A DNA stretch of 13,575 bases, taken from Chrysochromulina tobinii. Taxonomy: Eukaryota; Haptophyta; Prymnesiales; Chrysochromulinaceae. A program made the position numbers and the translations under genes. Where the stretch lies: NCBI GenBank assembly GCA_001275005.1, contig JWZX01000691.1, positions 1 to 13,575 of the forward strand, read 5' to 3'. Shown piece by piece: positions 1 to 7,508 of the stretch (the first letter of the stretch is position 1; every line of letters begins with the position of its first letter). The notes below the pieces were generated by a model that saw only the letters and a program-made list of their open reading frames with translations, was not told where the DNA came from and did no database searches.

Positions 1-211
1 TGGAATCGCTCGAACGCGGAGTTTTTTCTCGAGGCCTCAAATTGCGGAAAAATGTTACCAAGTGCGGAAAAGTTTTGACAGGGGGTTTCACCCGTGGTCT
101 AGGGGACCATTAGTTTATTACTGAGGCGCTCGCGTGTCCCATGTGGCGTGTCAATGGTGCGCGTCGTCGGTTGACGTCTGAATTGTGTATGTCCCGGCAA
201 CGGTGTCCCGG

Positions 212-233
212 CTCCCTTGGTACTCCCTTGGTA
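212..233. repeat. 11-bp tandem repeat, two copies
   Basis: Two perfect copies of ctcccttggta lie back to back, followed by a degenerate third copy (cttgccttggtg). Function unknown. Confidence 0.6.
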
Positions 234-378
234 CTTGCCTTGGTGTCTTAATCGGTATTCGGTAAGCCCGTCGAAAAACAACGTGCAGACCTCCGCAGTG
301 CTCCTCCTTGTGCTCCTCAAGACTCAGTTGGCATCGGGGACACTGGTGTGAAGAGCGCAATTTACACCCTCGTGCATC

Positions 379-398
379 ACGTCAGCGTTACGTCAGCG
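379..398. promoter_or_regulatory. Paired acgtcagcg words (possible bZIP/CRE-like sites)
   Basis: The 9-mer acgtcagcg occurs at 379-387 and 390-398, 11 bp apart, about one helical turn. On the minus strand each contains TGACGT, the core bound by CRE/TGA-type bZIP factors. The site lies about 250 bp upstream of the gene starting at 640. A regulatory role is inference from the motif and spacing only. Confidence 0.2.
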
Positions 399-639
399 CG
401 CCCGGGCCCCAGCGCAACCCGCCGTGTGGTGCCCCGTCGTGCCGTCGAACCGTCGCCTGAGCCACAACCTTCAGCCCAACAGCCACTCGACCGAGGAGAA
501 CCCAGTGGCTCTAACTCTGACCGCACACAGCTCCTGTGCACCTAGACGCGACAACCGGTACTGCCCGTTGTGTGTATTCATAGTGAACAGGACATAAGCC
601 AGATCTTCTCCTCGAGAAAACACTTCTCGCGGCCTTGTC

Positions 640-1137
640 ATGTCGCAGCTCGCCATCGTCACGCTGCTCATTCAGTCGACGAGCGCGTTTGTTGCGCTGC
701 ACGCGCCAAAAAAGTCACAGTCCGTCGGGCCGATGATGCGCTGGTCCGATTCGAATTGGAATTGGGGATCTGCAGGTGGCGATGCTCACAATGAAGCGAT
801 GCGAGTAAGAAAGATGCTTTCAACTCCGCAAGCCAGGCGTGAGTTCTTGCAGACCACCGCTGACGGCACGGGCGATCTTGAGGACGTTAAGATGGTGCTA
901 GCACTCAAATGTCAACGCGCATGCAACGTGGGCTATGACCTGCCGGGTCGTGGGTGGCAGACGCTGATGGAGTCAATGGCGGCTTGCACATTTGAAGGAG
1001 ACGATGGTCAGGCAAAGCTCGAAGCAGCCATCCGCGAGCGCCTCAAGAATGCTAGCAAGCTCTACCCGGAGGCGACGGCACGCGAGATGATCGCAGTAGC
1101 CCTCAATAATCTCGGATTTGTGGAGCGTGGATTGTAG
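640..1137 (+). CDS. Small protein with plastid-type leader, function unknown
   Basis: A 165-residue protein I do not recognise. It starts at ATG 640 with a hydrophobic signal-peptide-like segment (residues 3-16), followed by STSAFVALHAP and a basic, Ser-containing stretch (KKSQS). A Phe just after the predicted signal peptidase site resembles the ASAFAP-type motif of bipartite plastid leaders in algae with red secondary plastids, so import into a complex plastid is likely but inferred. The leader is followed by a Trp-rich patch (residues 35-42, including WNWG). The mature part (about 53-165) is mainly helix-forming, charged and soluble, with three Cys (91, 95, 116) and no membrane span. An N-x-S at N137 would be irrelevant if the protein is in the plastid. 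No catalytic motif is visible. Pcf11 follows on the same strand after about 320 bp. I am confident it is a gene, not about its role. Confidence 0.7.
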   Translation: MSQLAIVTLLIQSTSAFVALHAPKKSQSVGPMMRWSDSNWNWGSAGGDAHNEAMRVRKMLSTPQARREFLQTTADGTGDLEDVKMVLALKCQRACNVGYDLPGRGWQTLMESMAACTFEGDDGQAKLEAAIRERLKNASKLYPEATAREMIAVALNNLGFVERGL

Positions 1138-1458
1138 TACTATCGAGTAGAGGGGACAAGCTCGGAGCTGCGTTGAGCGCGTACCACCTACCAGGCAGCG
1201 CTGTACATACAATTGTAGTCTACGTGTTGAGGAAGAAAGGCTTTCTCGGGTTCGACGTCTTCTTGTGTCTCCACGGGACCTGTGGTCGTGCGTCTTGCCG
1301 AGATGACAATTTAACGTGAACGTGAACGTGAACGGCTGTGTGAAGATGCAGTGTGAAGACGTGTGAACGTTAACACGACGAGTGTGGCCTGAGTGTGCAC
1401 ATCGAGTTCAGCCGGTCTGTCTCCCCGCTTCCCTCTCAGGCGGCCTGACGCGCGTTTT
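1138..1458. other. Intergenic: 3' flank of the small protein and promoter/5'UTR of Pcf11
   Basis: No coding feature is visible. The gap holds the AACGTG hexamer repeat at 1313-1334 and, just after it, several gtgtgaa words (about 1336-1370). The Pcf11 frame is open upstream of its first ATG (back to about 1393) but contains no earlier ATG. Confidence 0.5.
1313..1334. repeat. AACGTG hexamer repeat (x3.7)
   Basis: Three aacgtg units plus aacg in tandem, about 125 bp upstream of the Pcf11 start codon. Each unit contains ACGTG, the core of G-box-like elements, so this is a microsatellite or a cluster of factor sites. The doubled form aacgtgaacgtg recurs at 9270-9281, just upstream of the NIPA-type gene. 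Confidence 0.55.
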
Positions 1459-3132
1459 ATGGAGTCGGAGCAGGCGGCAGCCTCCTACGCCGAGTCGCTC
1501 GGTGACCTCACCTTCAACTCGAAGCCCATCATCAACAGCCTGACGATGATCGCCGGCGAGTTGCTGCCACACGCCACTGCGATTGTCAGGACCATCGAGC
1601 AGCGCGTGGCACAGGCTGCGCCAGACAAGAAGCTTCCGGTCATGTACCTGCTCGATTCGATTAGCAAGAATGTGGGCGGTGCGTACGTGGACGCCTTCGC
1701 TGTGCGGCTTCCGCAGACGATCGGCACAATCTACGCAGCAGCCGGGCCGAAGATGCGCACCTCGCTGCAGAACCTGGTCAAGACGTGGAACGGCGTTTTC
1801 CCGTTGAGCGTGGTGCAACAGGCGGCCGACATCGTCAACGGCATCGCGCCACCGCCGCTGCTGCCTTTTTCCGAGTGCGGTGCGGGCGCCGGCGCTGCGC
1901 CAGCGTCAGGGCCGGTGCTGCTCGCGCCGTCCAAGCCAAACGCTCGGCCGGTATCGGCCGTCGCCGGCGCCAACACCGAAACGGCGGCGCGCAAGCGCGC
2001 TCGCGCCGAGGACGCCGCCAGCGCCGCCGATGCCACCGTCGACGACCTCAAGAGTGAGGTGGCCACGCTGGTGGTGCGCATCACCACGCACATGAAGACT
2101 GGCCTGCCGCCCGACTTGCAGCTTGTCGACTTCGCAGCGCGCACGATGGCGCTGTACTCGCAGATCCTCGCGAGGCTCGCGCCAACGAGCGCCGACTTCT
2201 CGCACTACACGGCTGAGCTGCAGCGTATGCAGCGGCTGCACCACGACCTGCGGCGCGTCGTCGACGGCGAGGACCCGACAGTCGACGGGATGCCGCCGCT
2301 CATCCCGCCGCCGCCGCCGCCATGGTTGCCACCAGGGATACCACCGGGGATACCACCGGGGATACCACCAGGGATACCACCGGGGATGCCATCCGGACTC
2401 CCGCCTGGAATGCCATCCGGGCTTCCGCTCATACCGCCGCCGCCGCCGCCGCCGAACGCTCGGCGAGGCCCGCCGCCGCCGTCTCCGCCAGCTGCGCCAG
2501 CCGCCGTCGCCGCGCCGCCCGTCGACGTGTCCAAATTGCTCGCGAGCCTCGCCGCCGCAGGAGTGCTCAAGACGAGCGGCGTGTCCGCGGGCGGCGGCGG
2601 CGCGCCGACGAGCGGGCCGCCCGCGCCGCCGCCACCGCCCGCCGGCCTTGCGCGAGTGCTGTGGACCCTGCATGAGGCTCGTCCCCTACAATGCAAGACG
2701 TGCGGCGTCCGCTTCGGCGCCGACGGCCGAGACGAGCTGCGGAAGCACATGGACTTCCACTTTCGGCGCAACATGCGCGGCAAGGCGGGCGGCATCGCGC
2801 CGCCGTCGCGCCGCTGGATGTTGCCGCTCAACGGCTGGCTCAAGTGGCAGTTTGACGAGTCCGAGAAGGCCGAGAGCAACAAGGCCGTCATCTCCGTCTT
2901 CGACGCGATCGCGGGCGGCACCGAGGGTTTCGGCGGCGAGCCCGCGCCCGAGGCGGCGCCCGTGCCGCTCATGCGCGCGCCCTCGGAGGTCTCGCGACTC
3001 GCGTGCTTCCAGTGCGGCGAGCCCATCGAGATGTTCTTTGATGAGGCTGCGGACGATTGGATGCTGCGCGACGCAGTGACGGCGAACGACGGCACCGCGC
3101 GCATATGCCACAGCGCGTGCCAACAGGGGTGA
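1459..3132 (+). CDS. PCF11: Pcf11-like mRNA cleavage/polyadenylation factor (CID + two zinc fingers)
   Basis: A 557-residue homologue of Pcf11, the nuclear cleavage factor IA/CFII subunit that binds the RNA polymerase II CTD and Clp1 and acts in pre-mRNA 3'-end cleavage and transcription termination. Residues about 5-120 match the CTD-interaction domain, with LTFNSKPIIN and LLDSISKNVGGAY the clearest family blocks. An NLS-like ARKRAR follows near residue 177. The middle is Pro/Gly/Ala-rich, with a PPGI tandem repeat and polyproline runs. The C-terminus has the paired zinc fingers of the family: C2H2 (C412, C415, H430, H434) and CxxC..HxxC (C516, C519, H551, C554). Between them, SRRWMLPLNGWLKW resembles the Clp1-binding segment. 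The first in-frame ATG, at 1459, directly precedes the CID and was chosen over the open but ATG-less upstream stretch. The protein is short for the family: close to yeast, far below the vertebrate protein. No introns are visible. Confidence 0.93.
   Translation: MESEQAAASYAESLGDLTFNSKPIINSLTMIAGELLPHATAIVRTIEQRVAQAAPDKKLPVMYLLDSISKNVGGAYVDAFAVRLPQTIGTIYAAAGPKMRTSLQNLVKTWNGVFPLSVVQQAADIVNGIAPPPLLPFSECGAGAGAAPASGPVLLAPSKPNARPVSAVAGANTETAARKRARAEDAASAADATVDDLKSEVATLVVRITTHMKTGLPPDLQLVDFAARTMALYSQILARLAPTSADFSHYTAELQRMQRLHHDLRRVVDGEDPTVDGMPPLIPPPPPPWLPPGIPPGIPPGIPPGIPPGMPSGLPPGMPSGLPLIPPPPPPPNARRGPPPPSPPAAPAAVAAPPVDVSKLLASLAAAGVLKTSGVSAGGGGAPTSGPPAPPPPPAGLARVLWTLHEARPLQCKTCGVRFGADGRDELRKHMDFHFRRNMRGKAGGIAPPSRRWMLPLNGWLKWQFDESEKAESNKAVISVFDAIAGGTEGFGGEPAPEAAPVPLMRAPSEVSRLACFQCGEPIEMFFDEAADDWMLRDAVTANDGTARICHSACQQG
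2329..2424 (+). repeat. 12-bp coding tandem repeat (PPGI/PSGL units)
   Basis: Eight 12-bp units inside the Pcf11-like gene. Five near-identical units (ccaccGGGGATa type) encode PPGI or PPGM, and three diverged units encode PSGL, PPGM and PSGL. The array covers residues about 291-322 and is flanked by polyproline runs of CCG codons. It forms a flexible, probably disordered linker between the CID region and the zinc fingers. The near identity of the first units at the DNA level suggests recent slippage, so length may vary between strains. Confidence 0.9.
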
Positions 3133-3251
3133 CCCAGCCGCTGTGGTGCGAGGCACGATAGGAAGGGGGGCGGCAGCCGCGTAGCACCTCGCAGATCCTA
3201 GCTCATCTGCGCACCAACACAGGAAAAGAAGGATAGAGACCAGCAGACCAC

Positions 3252-3276
3252 GAGAGAGGAGAGAGAGAGAGAGAGA
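3252..3276. repeat. GA/CT microsatellite
   Basis: An almost pure GA dinucleotide run with one extra G, about 120 bp downstream of the Pcf11 stop codon, in its 3'UTR or flank. Confidence 0.8.
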
Positions 3277-3597
3277 CGTCCACGACCACGTGCCACGACC
3301 AACGAACAAGAAGGCCCACTCCTTCTCGTCCGACTTGCGCACACATACATTGGGGGCGCAGTGATATCAACTCCCTCTCTCGCTCTCGTCTCTGAGCGTC
3401 TCGCGCTCCCCGCTCCACGATGCTCTCGATGGCGCACGATCGCACGTCGACCACGATCCTGGCTCCCGTCGCTCGCGTCTGCGGTCTCGCGCCGAGCGCG
3501 ACATCGGACATGCGACAATGCTACGCCTACGATCCGTCGATCGGCGTGGACCGGGTACGTCTTGTGTCTTGACACGCGAATGCGCGACGGGCGGGGG

Positions 3598-3605
3598 TAT
3601 AGATA
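3598..3605 (+). promoter_or_regulatory. TATA-like element
   Basis: The word tatagata sits in an otherwise GC-rich stretch, followed by a pyrimidine-rich segment around 3611-3660 that could hold a start site. It lies about 390 bp upstream of the MTR3 start codon and would imply a long 5'UTR. This rests on motif resemblance alone. Confidence 0.2.
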
Positions 3606-3988
3606 GACCCGTTCTTGTTCCTTCAGACTCGTCTAAGACTCGTCATTCTTCGCTGTCGACTGTCCGCGTTGGACTCTCCGGGTGACCATGCGCCCGCCGC
3701 CTGGTGCGCAAGGGAAGATGTAGCATGCGCATGAGTGTGGGACGTGTGGCGCGTTTGCGCTGGGCGGCTGGGCCTGGGGGGGTTGTGCGTTCGTTAAAAT
3801 CAACACGAGAAGAACTCAAGAACTTGGGGCCGACCTTGGTCCTTGCGGGTTACGTGTGCTTTTCGTGTGCTTTCGAGACTTGAAAAGAGAGGAGTGCGAT
3901 GTCGATTTACCTTTGCCTGCGGTGTCTTGGGTCGTTAAAACATTGGCTGTGAAGACGACCACGTCGCTATTTGTCCCAACTGCGTGCA

Positions 3989-4981
3989 ATGCTTGCCTTG
4001 CCTTCCTTGCCACTCTGTCGCCCGTCGGCAAGCACATCCTCTTCGACAGCGCCTTTTGACACGACCACGGGCAAGCGCAAGGATGGCCGCCTGACCGGGC
4101 AGCTGCGGCCGCTCAAGCTTCGGACGGGAGTCGTCACCTCTGCGAGTGGCTCGGCCATGCTCGAGCTCGCGCACACCAAGGTGTTGTGCTCCGTGTTCGG
4201 CCCGCATCAAGCCGAGGGTCGCGAGTACATGCAGCAAGGCCAGCTGGAGTGCACGGTGCGCCTAGCGAGCTTCGCGCGGCGCGGAGCGTGCCGCACGCGC
4301 GCTGGCGGGCCGAGCGTCTCCGCCGAGGAGCGCGCGCTCTCGCTCGACCTCGCGGCGGCGCTCGCGCCGTCGGTACAGCTGCATCTGCTGCCCAAGTCGG
4401 TGGTGGCCGTGCACGTGCTCGTGCTGCAGGACGACGGCGGCGTGCTGTCGGCGGCAGTGAGCTGCGCTTCGCTCGCGCTGGCGGACGCGACCATTGGCCT
4501 TTATGGCATGGTAGCGGCCGTCGGCGGCGGCATGCTCGGCGAGGCAGTCGCGCTCGACTGCGATGCGGCCGAGCTCGATGCGAGCGTGGGAAGCCTGACG
4601 GTTGCATGCATGCCAGCGCTCGATCAGCTCACGCTGCTTCGTCACGAGGGCGCTGTGCCCTTTGAGCGTGCCATCGAGGGGCTGCAGCTCGGGCTCGAGG
4701 GATGCTCCTTGCTGCATGGGCAGATGGCCGCCGCGCTGCGCAAGGCTGTCGAAGCACGTGCGCGCCAGGCAGTCGCGGCAGAGGCGAGGGCAGCGCAAGC
4801 GCTCGCGCATCATGTGGCTCAAGGCGGCGAGCAGCCGGCTGGAGAGGCCCCCATCGCAGATATGGAGGCGGTCGCAGACCCTAGCGACGGTGCAGACCGA
4901 GCGGACGGAGCAGACGCCAAGGTGCGTGGCAAGCGCTCTCGTGACGTGATGGCGATGAAGGGTGGGGAGGCCGCGCGGTGA
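3989..4981 (+). CDS. MTR3: Exosome core subunit MTR3 (EXOSC6-type RNase PH fold)
   Basis: A 330-residue RNase PH-family protein. It matches the MTR3/EXOSC6 subunit of the six-member ring of the RNA exosome, which threads RNA to Rrp44/Rrp6 for 3'-5' decay and processing in nucleus and cytoplasm. Family blocks: KRKDGR and RPLKLRTGV (residues 29-48), ASGSAMLELAHTKVLCSVFGP (52-72), the helix EERAL (113-117), QDDGGVLSAAVSCASLALAD (147-166) and LTVACMPALDQ (203-213), ending in GLEGC before the C-terminal helix. The sub-blocks ALAD and the GLEGC helix favour MTR3 over RRP41. MTR3 is structural rather than catalytic in known exosomes. A low-complexity tail (about 256-330) is Ala/Glu/Asp-rich and ends with basic KVRGKRSRD. 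The first ATG is at 3989; residues 1-25 are not family-like, so the true start or an upstream exon is uncertain. Confidence 0.85.
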   Translation: MLALPSLPLCRPSASTSSSTAPFDTTTGKRKDGRLTGQLRPLKLRTGVVTSASGSAMLELAHTKVLCSVFGPHQAEGREYMQQGQLECTVRLASFARRGACRTRAGGPSVSAEERALSLDLAAALAPSVQLHLLPKSVVAVHVLVLQDDGGVLSAAVSCASLALADATIGLYGMVAAVGGGMLGEAVALDCDAAELDASVGSLTVACMPALDQLTLLRHEGAVPFERAIEGLQLGLEGCSLLHGQMAAALRKAVEARARQAVAAEARAAQALAHHVAQGGEQPAGEAPIADMEAVADPSDGADRADGADAKVRGKRSRDVMAMKGGEAAR

Positions 4982-5322
4982 GAGGAGTGGCAGTGAAACA
5001 GTGTGAAAGGAGTGGCTGCGCAGCCCCGCCCAGTGTCGCGATCTAGGCCGACACGATTCCCTTGTACTGGAGTCATGCCGACTTTTCTAGCGGCCCCCAT
5101 CAAGATCTCACCCAATTTATCAACTTTGTGAAGGGGCAAATCTCCTGGGTGCGGACATCAGGACAAAACTTGCCAAAACTGCAAACTCGGGACCCCGCGG
5201 GAGGCCTTCCTGTCAGTCCACCAACTAGTCTATCCACCCTCGCAGACGAAGATCCAAGGCGCCTTGCGGGCGGGCGACCTCGGCCTCGTCTTTTTGTGTC
5301 CGGCACACTCCCTCCCAAATTA
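4982..5322. other. Intergenic / 5' region of the F-box-like gene
   Basis: A short gap between MTR3 and the next plus-strand gene. The downstream frame is open from about 5047 to 5322 without any ATG. A 19-codon upstream frame (5075-5131) lies in a different phase. This could be 5'UTR or a coding exon joined to an upstream start. Confidence 0.45.
5075..5131 (+). other. Possible uORF ahead of the F-box-like gene
   Basis: ATG at 5075 opens an 18-residue frame that stops at 5129-5131, out of phase with the main frame and about 190 bp before ATG 5323. If transcribed as leader it would be expected to reduce initiation at the main start. The transcription start is not known. Confidence 0.25.
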
Positions 5323-6933
5323 ATGCCAGTGGTGACCACGCAGCGTGGGCGTGTGGTGACACCCACGCTGCCGCGCGCAGCGACGACCCGCAAGGCCACA
5401 GGCGGCGGCGCAGCGAGTACCCGTGGCGGCGCACTGAGTCACCGCAAGGCTATAAACAGCGGCAAACCAAGCGCTGCAAACCAGACGCCCGCAAAGCCAC
5501 AAACCAAGCGTCCACTGCTGACACGTCAAAGCAGTCGCGAGTTTGCGGACGCGCTCAAATCCATGCTGAGTGAGGCGGACCTTGCCCGAGGACTGCCGGA
5601 TCCTGATGCAGAGCCGGCGCCAACAGGCGCGGTCGCCAACCTATGGTTGGGCTTGTCGAGTCTCGTTGACCATCTGCGTCCCAAGCCATCACCACGCCAC
5701 CTCCTTGATTTGCCCGAGGAGTGCATCTTCCTCCTCATCGAGCAAGCTTTTTTCGGGAGCATCAGGGCGGCGCGCCCCATAGAGCGGCTGGCGTCGCTCG
5801 CGGCCACATGCCGTGCCCTGCGCTTTGCGGGCTCCGAGCGCGCGGCCGAGCACCTGGCGCGCGCCCTCTACCCTCCCCAGCTGTGCAGCAGTTGCAGCCT
5901 GCCGTTGCAATCGTGGCGCGAGCTTCTGCAGACGGACAATGCCGCCATGGGCGTCTGGTGCGTAGACGTGCACGGCATCAGCTGCAGCGTCGCACAGCCC
6001 GACGGATCCTACATGGAGGCGCATCTGCAGTCGATCGCTCTCGACTTGCACGACGCGTGCCCCGAGCTGATCCTTCTGGTGGACGCGGCGGGCGATGTGG
6101 CGGCTCTCTCATCTCGCATGCTCCACGGGCACGTTCGCCTACGCACAGCCGACGACCGTTACCTCCAAGGAGGCGTGTGGCAGCGCCCAGTGTACCGTCT
6201 ACTCGGGCCGGGCAGGCAAGTGTGCGAGATGAGCTTTCCCGCCGATGTGCTGCTGGACGCGCCGCGAGATGCACGAGCGGCGGGCGCCGCGACCGGCGCA
6301 GGCGGCACCTCGCCGCTGGGGCGACGTGCCATGTCGATGGCGGTCGGCACCGGCACAACGGTCGGCGCGGCCGGTGGCGCGGCTGCCGAGGCCGTGCTGG
6401 GCGCCGCTGAAGGGCTCTGGAGCTTCTCGATCTGGGAGATCAAGTTCAGGGTGCTCAAGATGGGCAGTGCGCTTGCTCGCACGCCCGGCGAGTTGGCGCG
6501 CCTCTTCCGTCGCGAGGGTTCCTTTCGGCCTCTCCCGTTGCCATACGACGCCGAGCGTCGCGGGCCAGCCTCTTGGCCGCACGTGCCGGCCACTCTGCAC
6601 CCGCGGCTGCGTGCGAATGCAGGGTTTACCTGGGCGCTGCTCGGCAAGGGTGGCGAAGGCGAGGCCGAGGTCGAGGCTGCAGCTACGTGGCGCGTGCAGC
6701 TCAGCGAGCAATGGCAGGTGCACATGCCAATAGAGCCTGATGCTGATGAGAGCGCGTCTGCCGCTGGCGCTGGTGGCGACGGCAGCGCAGCCGACGAGGT
6801 GTCTCGCCAGCCCTCGAGGGATGCGCGCTTCCGTGTCCAGCCCGGCTGGCAGCGACTCGAAGTGGTCCAGAGCGATCGCTCACTCAGTGGTGGTGCGCTG
6901 CTCGAGGCCGACCACTCCATGTGCTGGAGGTGA
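5323..6933 (+). CDS. F-box-like protein with unrecognised C-terminal region
   Basis: A 536-residue protein from the first in-frame ATG. The N-terminal 100 residues are basic and Thr/Ser/Lys-rich, probably disordered. Residues about 127-170 fit an F-box: LLDLPEECIFLLIEQAF, then LASLAATCRALRF, the Leu-Pro start and Cys-Arg-x-Leu-Arg end expected of the SCF adaptor helix bundle. F-box proteins bridge Skp1 to ubiquitination substrates, so a substrate-receptor role is plausible but inferred. It continues with CSSC (188-191) and a Trp/Cys-containing globular stretch to about 315. An Ala/Gly/Thr linker (about 321-363) and a second globular stretch starting SFSIWEIKFRVLKMG follow. No WD40, LRR or Kelch repeats are visible, so the substrate-binding part is not assigned. 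The frame is open for about 90 codons upstream without an ATG, so an earlier spliced start cannot be excluded. Confidence 0.65.
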   Translation: MPVVTTQRGRVVTPTLPRAATTRKATGGGAASTRGGALSHRKAINSGKPSAANQTPAKPQTKRPLLTRQSSREFADALKSMLSEADLARGLPDPDAEPAPTGAVANLWLGLSSLVDHLRPKPSPRHLLDLPEECIFLLIEQAFFGSIRAARPIERLASLAATCRALRFAGSERAAEHLARALYPPQLCSSCSLPLQSWRELLQTDNAAMGVWCVDVHGISCSVAQPDGSYMEAHLQSIALDLHDACPELILLVDAAGDVAALSSRMLHGHVRLRTADDRYLQGGVWQRPVYRLLGPGRQVCEMSFPADVLLDAPRDARAAGAATGAGGTSPLGRRAMSMAVGTGTTVGAAGGAAAEAVLGAAEGLWSFSIWEIKFRVLKMGSALARTPGELARLFRREGSFRPLPLPYDAERRGPASWPHVPATLHPRLRANAGFTWALLGKGGEGEAEVEAAATWRVQLSEQWQVHMPIEPDADESASAAGAGGDGSAADEVSRQPSRDARFRVQPGWQRLEVVQSDRSLSGGALLEADHSMCWR

Positions 6934-7508
6934 CTGTGACGTGACTCGTGAGACGAGAGAGGACCAGAGGCGAAAGGACCGGAGTATAGTAGGGGCTAGA
7001 GCGGGTGACGAGGGAAACGAAACGGGGTACGCTAAGGGTACGGCGTACGCAGCCGGGCCCCGGGAACTAAGCCGGAGGACTCAGCAGGAAAAGAAATCCT
7101 TATAACCGGATCGGCGCAGTGGATGGACCGAACGCGATACCGAGAATGTATCGAATCCGAGCATCCGGACGGCCGTGTATATACGCTTTGTAAATATGTG
7201 ATAATCGGAAATCGCAACGGCACGCGACGGGCGCACGGTTACACCACCGCACATGTAGATCGCGCATGTACTCGCGGGGCGCCCTGGGTCTCGACGAGTC
7301 TGAATACCGCGAATGAAGCGAAATGGGTCTGACGTGCGACGTCTCTCGACGACGAGACACGAGTCTGCGATACCGCGAATCGAACGGGAAACGCGACCGG
7401 ACGGAAAGGAAACGCGACGCCCCGTCCCGTGCCCGCCCGCGCTGCGAGTGTACGATTGCGAGTACTGAAAGCTCTCAACTTTCCTGCCCGCGCTGGAATC
7501 ATAAAGGA
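6934..7508. other. Convergent intergenic region (strand switch)
   Basis: The tail-to-tail gap between the F-box-like gene and the NIPA-type gene; both 3' ends and terminators must lie here. No gene is recognised. It is less GC-biased than the coding regions and rich in cgaa/gaacg words. It contains a near-direct repeat pair (7295-7314 and 7360-7380, sharing cgagtctg and ataccgcgaat) and two ggaaacgcgac copies (7387-7397 and 7408-7418). AT-rich words lie at about 7098-7106 and 7173-7195. No obvious polyadenylation consensus can be assigned. Confidence 0.45.

Larger units (their letters stand above)
1..639. other. Intergenic / 5' flank, no gene recognised
   Basis: No convincing gene is visible here. 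Open frames on both strands are short and arginine/serine-rich, without recognisable domains. Visible structure includes two copies of tgcggaaaa near 42-71, a small hairpin (tggtc/gacca arms at 95-99 and 105-109), an 11-bp tandem repeat at 212-233, two acgtcagcg words at 379-398, and an ACCGGTACTG word at 554-563 that matches the direct repeat flanking the element near 11.8 kb. The last part is presumably promoter and 5'UTR of the gene starting at 640. Confidence 0.5.
3133..3988. other. Intergenic, about 0.86 kb between Pcf11 and MTR3
   Basis: No gene is recognised. The gap holds a GA microsatellite (3252-3276), a CT-rich stretch around 3370-3400, a TATA-like tatagata (3598-3605), and a repeated agactcgtc (3625-3633 and 3636-3644). 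A non-coding upstream exon or long 5'UTR of MTR3 could lie in the second half. Short frames on both strands show no domain. Confidence 0.45.

Noticed and set aside
80-125. tRNA A-box-like word (gtggtctagggg)
   Set aside because: No matching B box, acceptor pairing or anticodon arm within tRNA distance.
1393-1458. Upstream GTG start for Pcf11
   Set aside because: Eukaryotic initiation favours ATG. The first ATG at 1459 directly precedes the CID, and the upstream residues are not conserved-looking.
1906-3104. Long open frames on the minus strand and in other plus frames across Pcf11
   Set aside because: They arise from GC-rich codon usage opposite the real gene. Their translations are Arg/Gly/Pro-rich without domains, while the plus frame has a CID and two zinc fingers.
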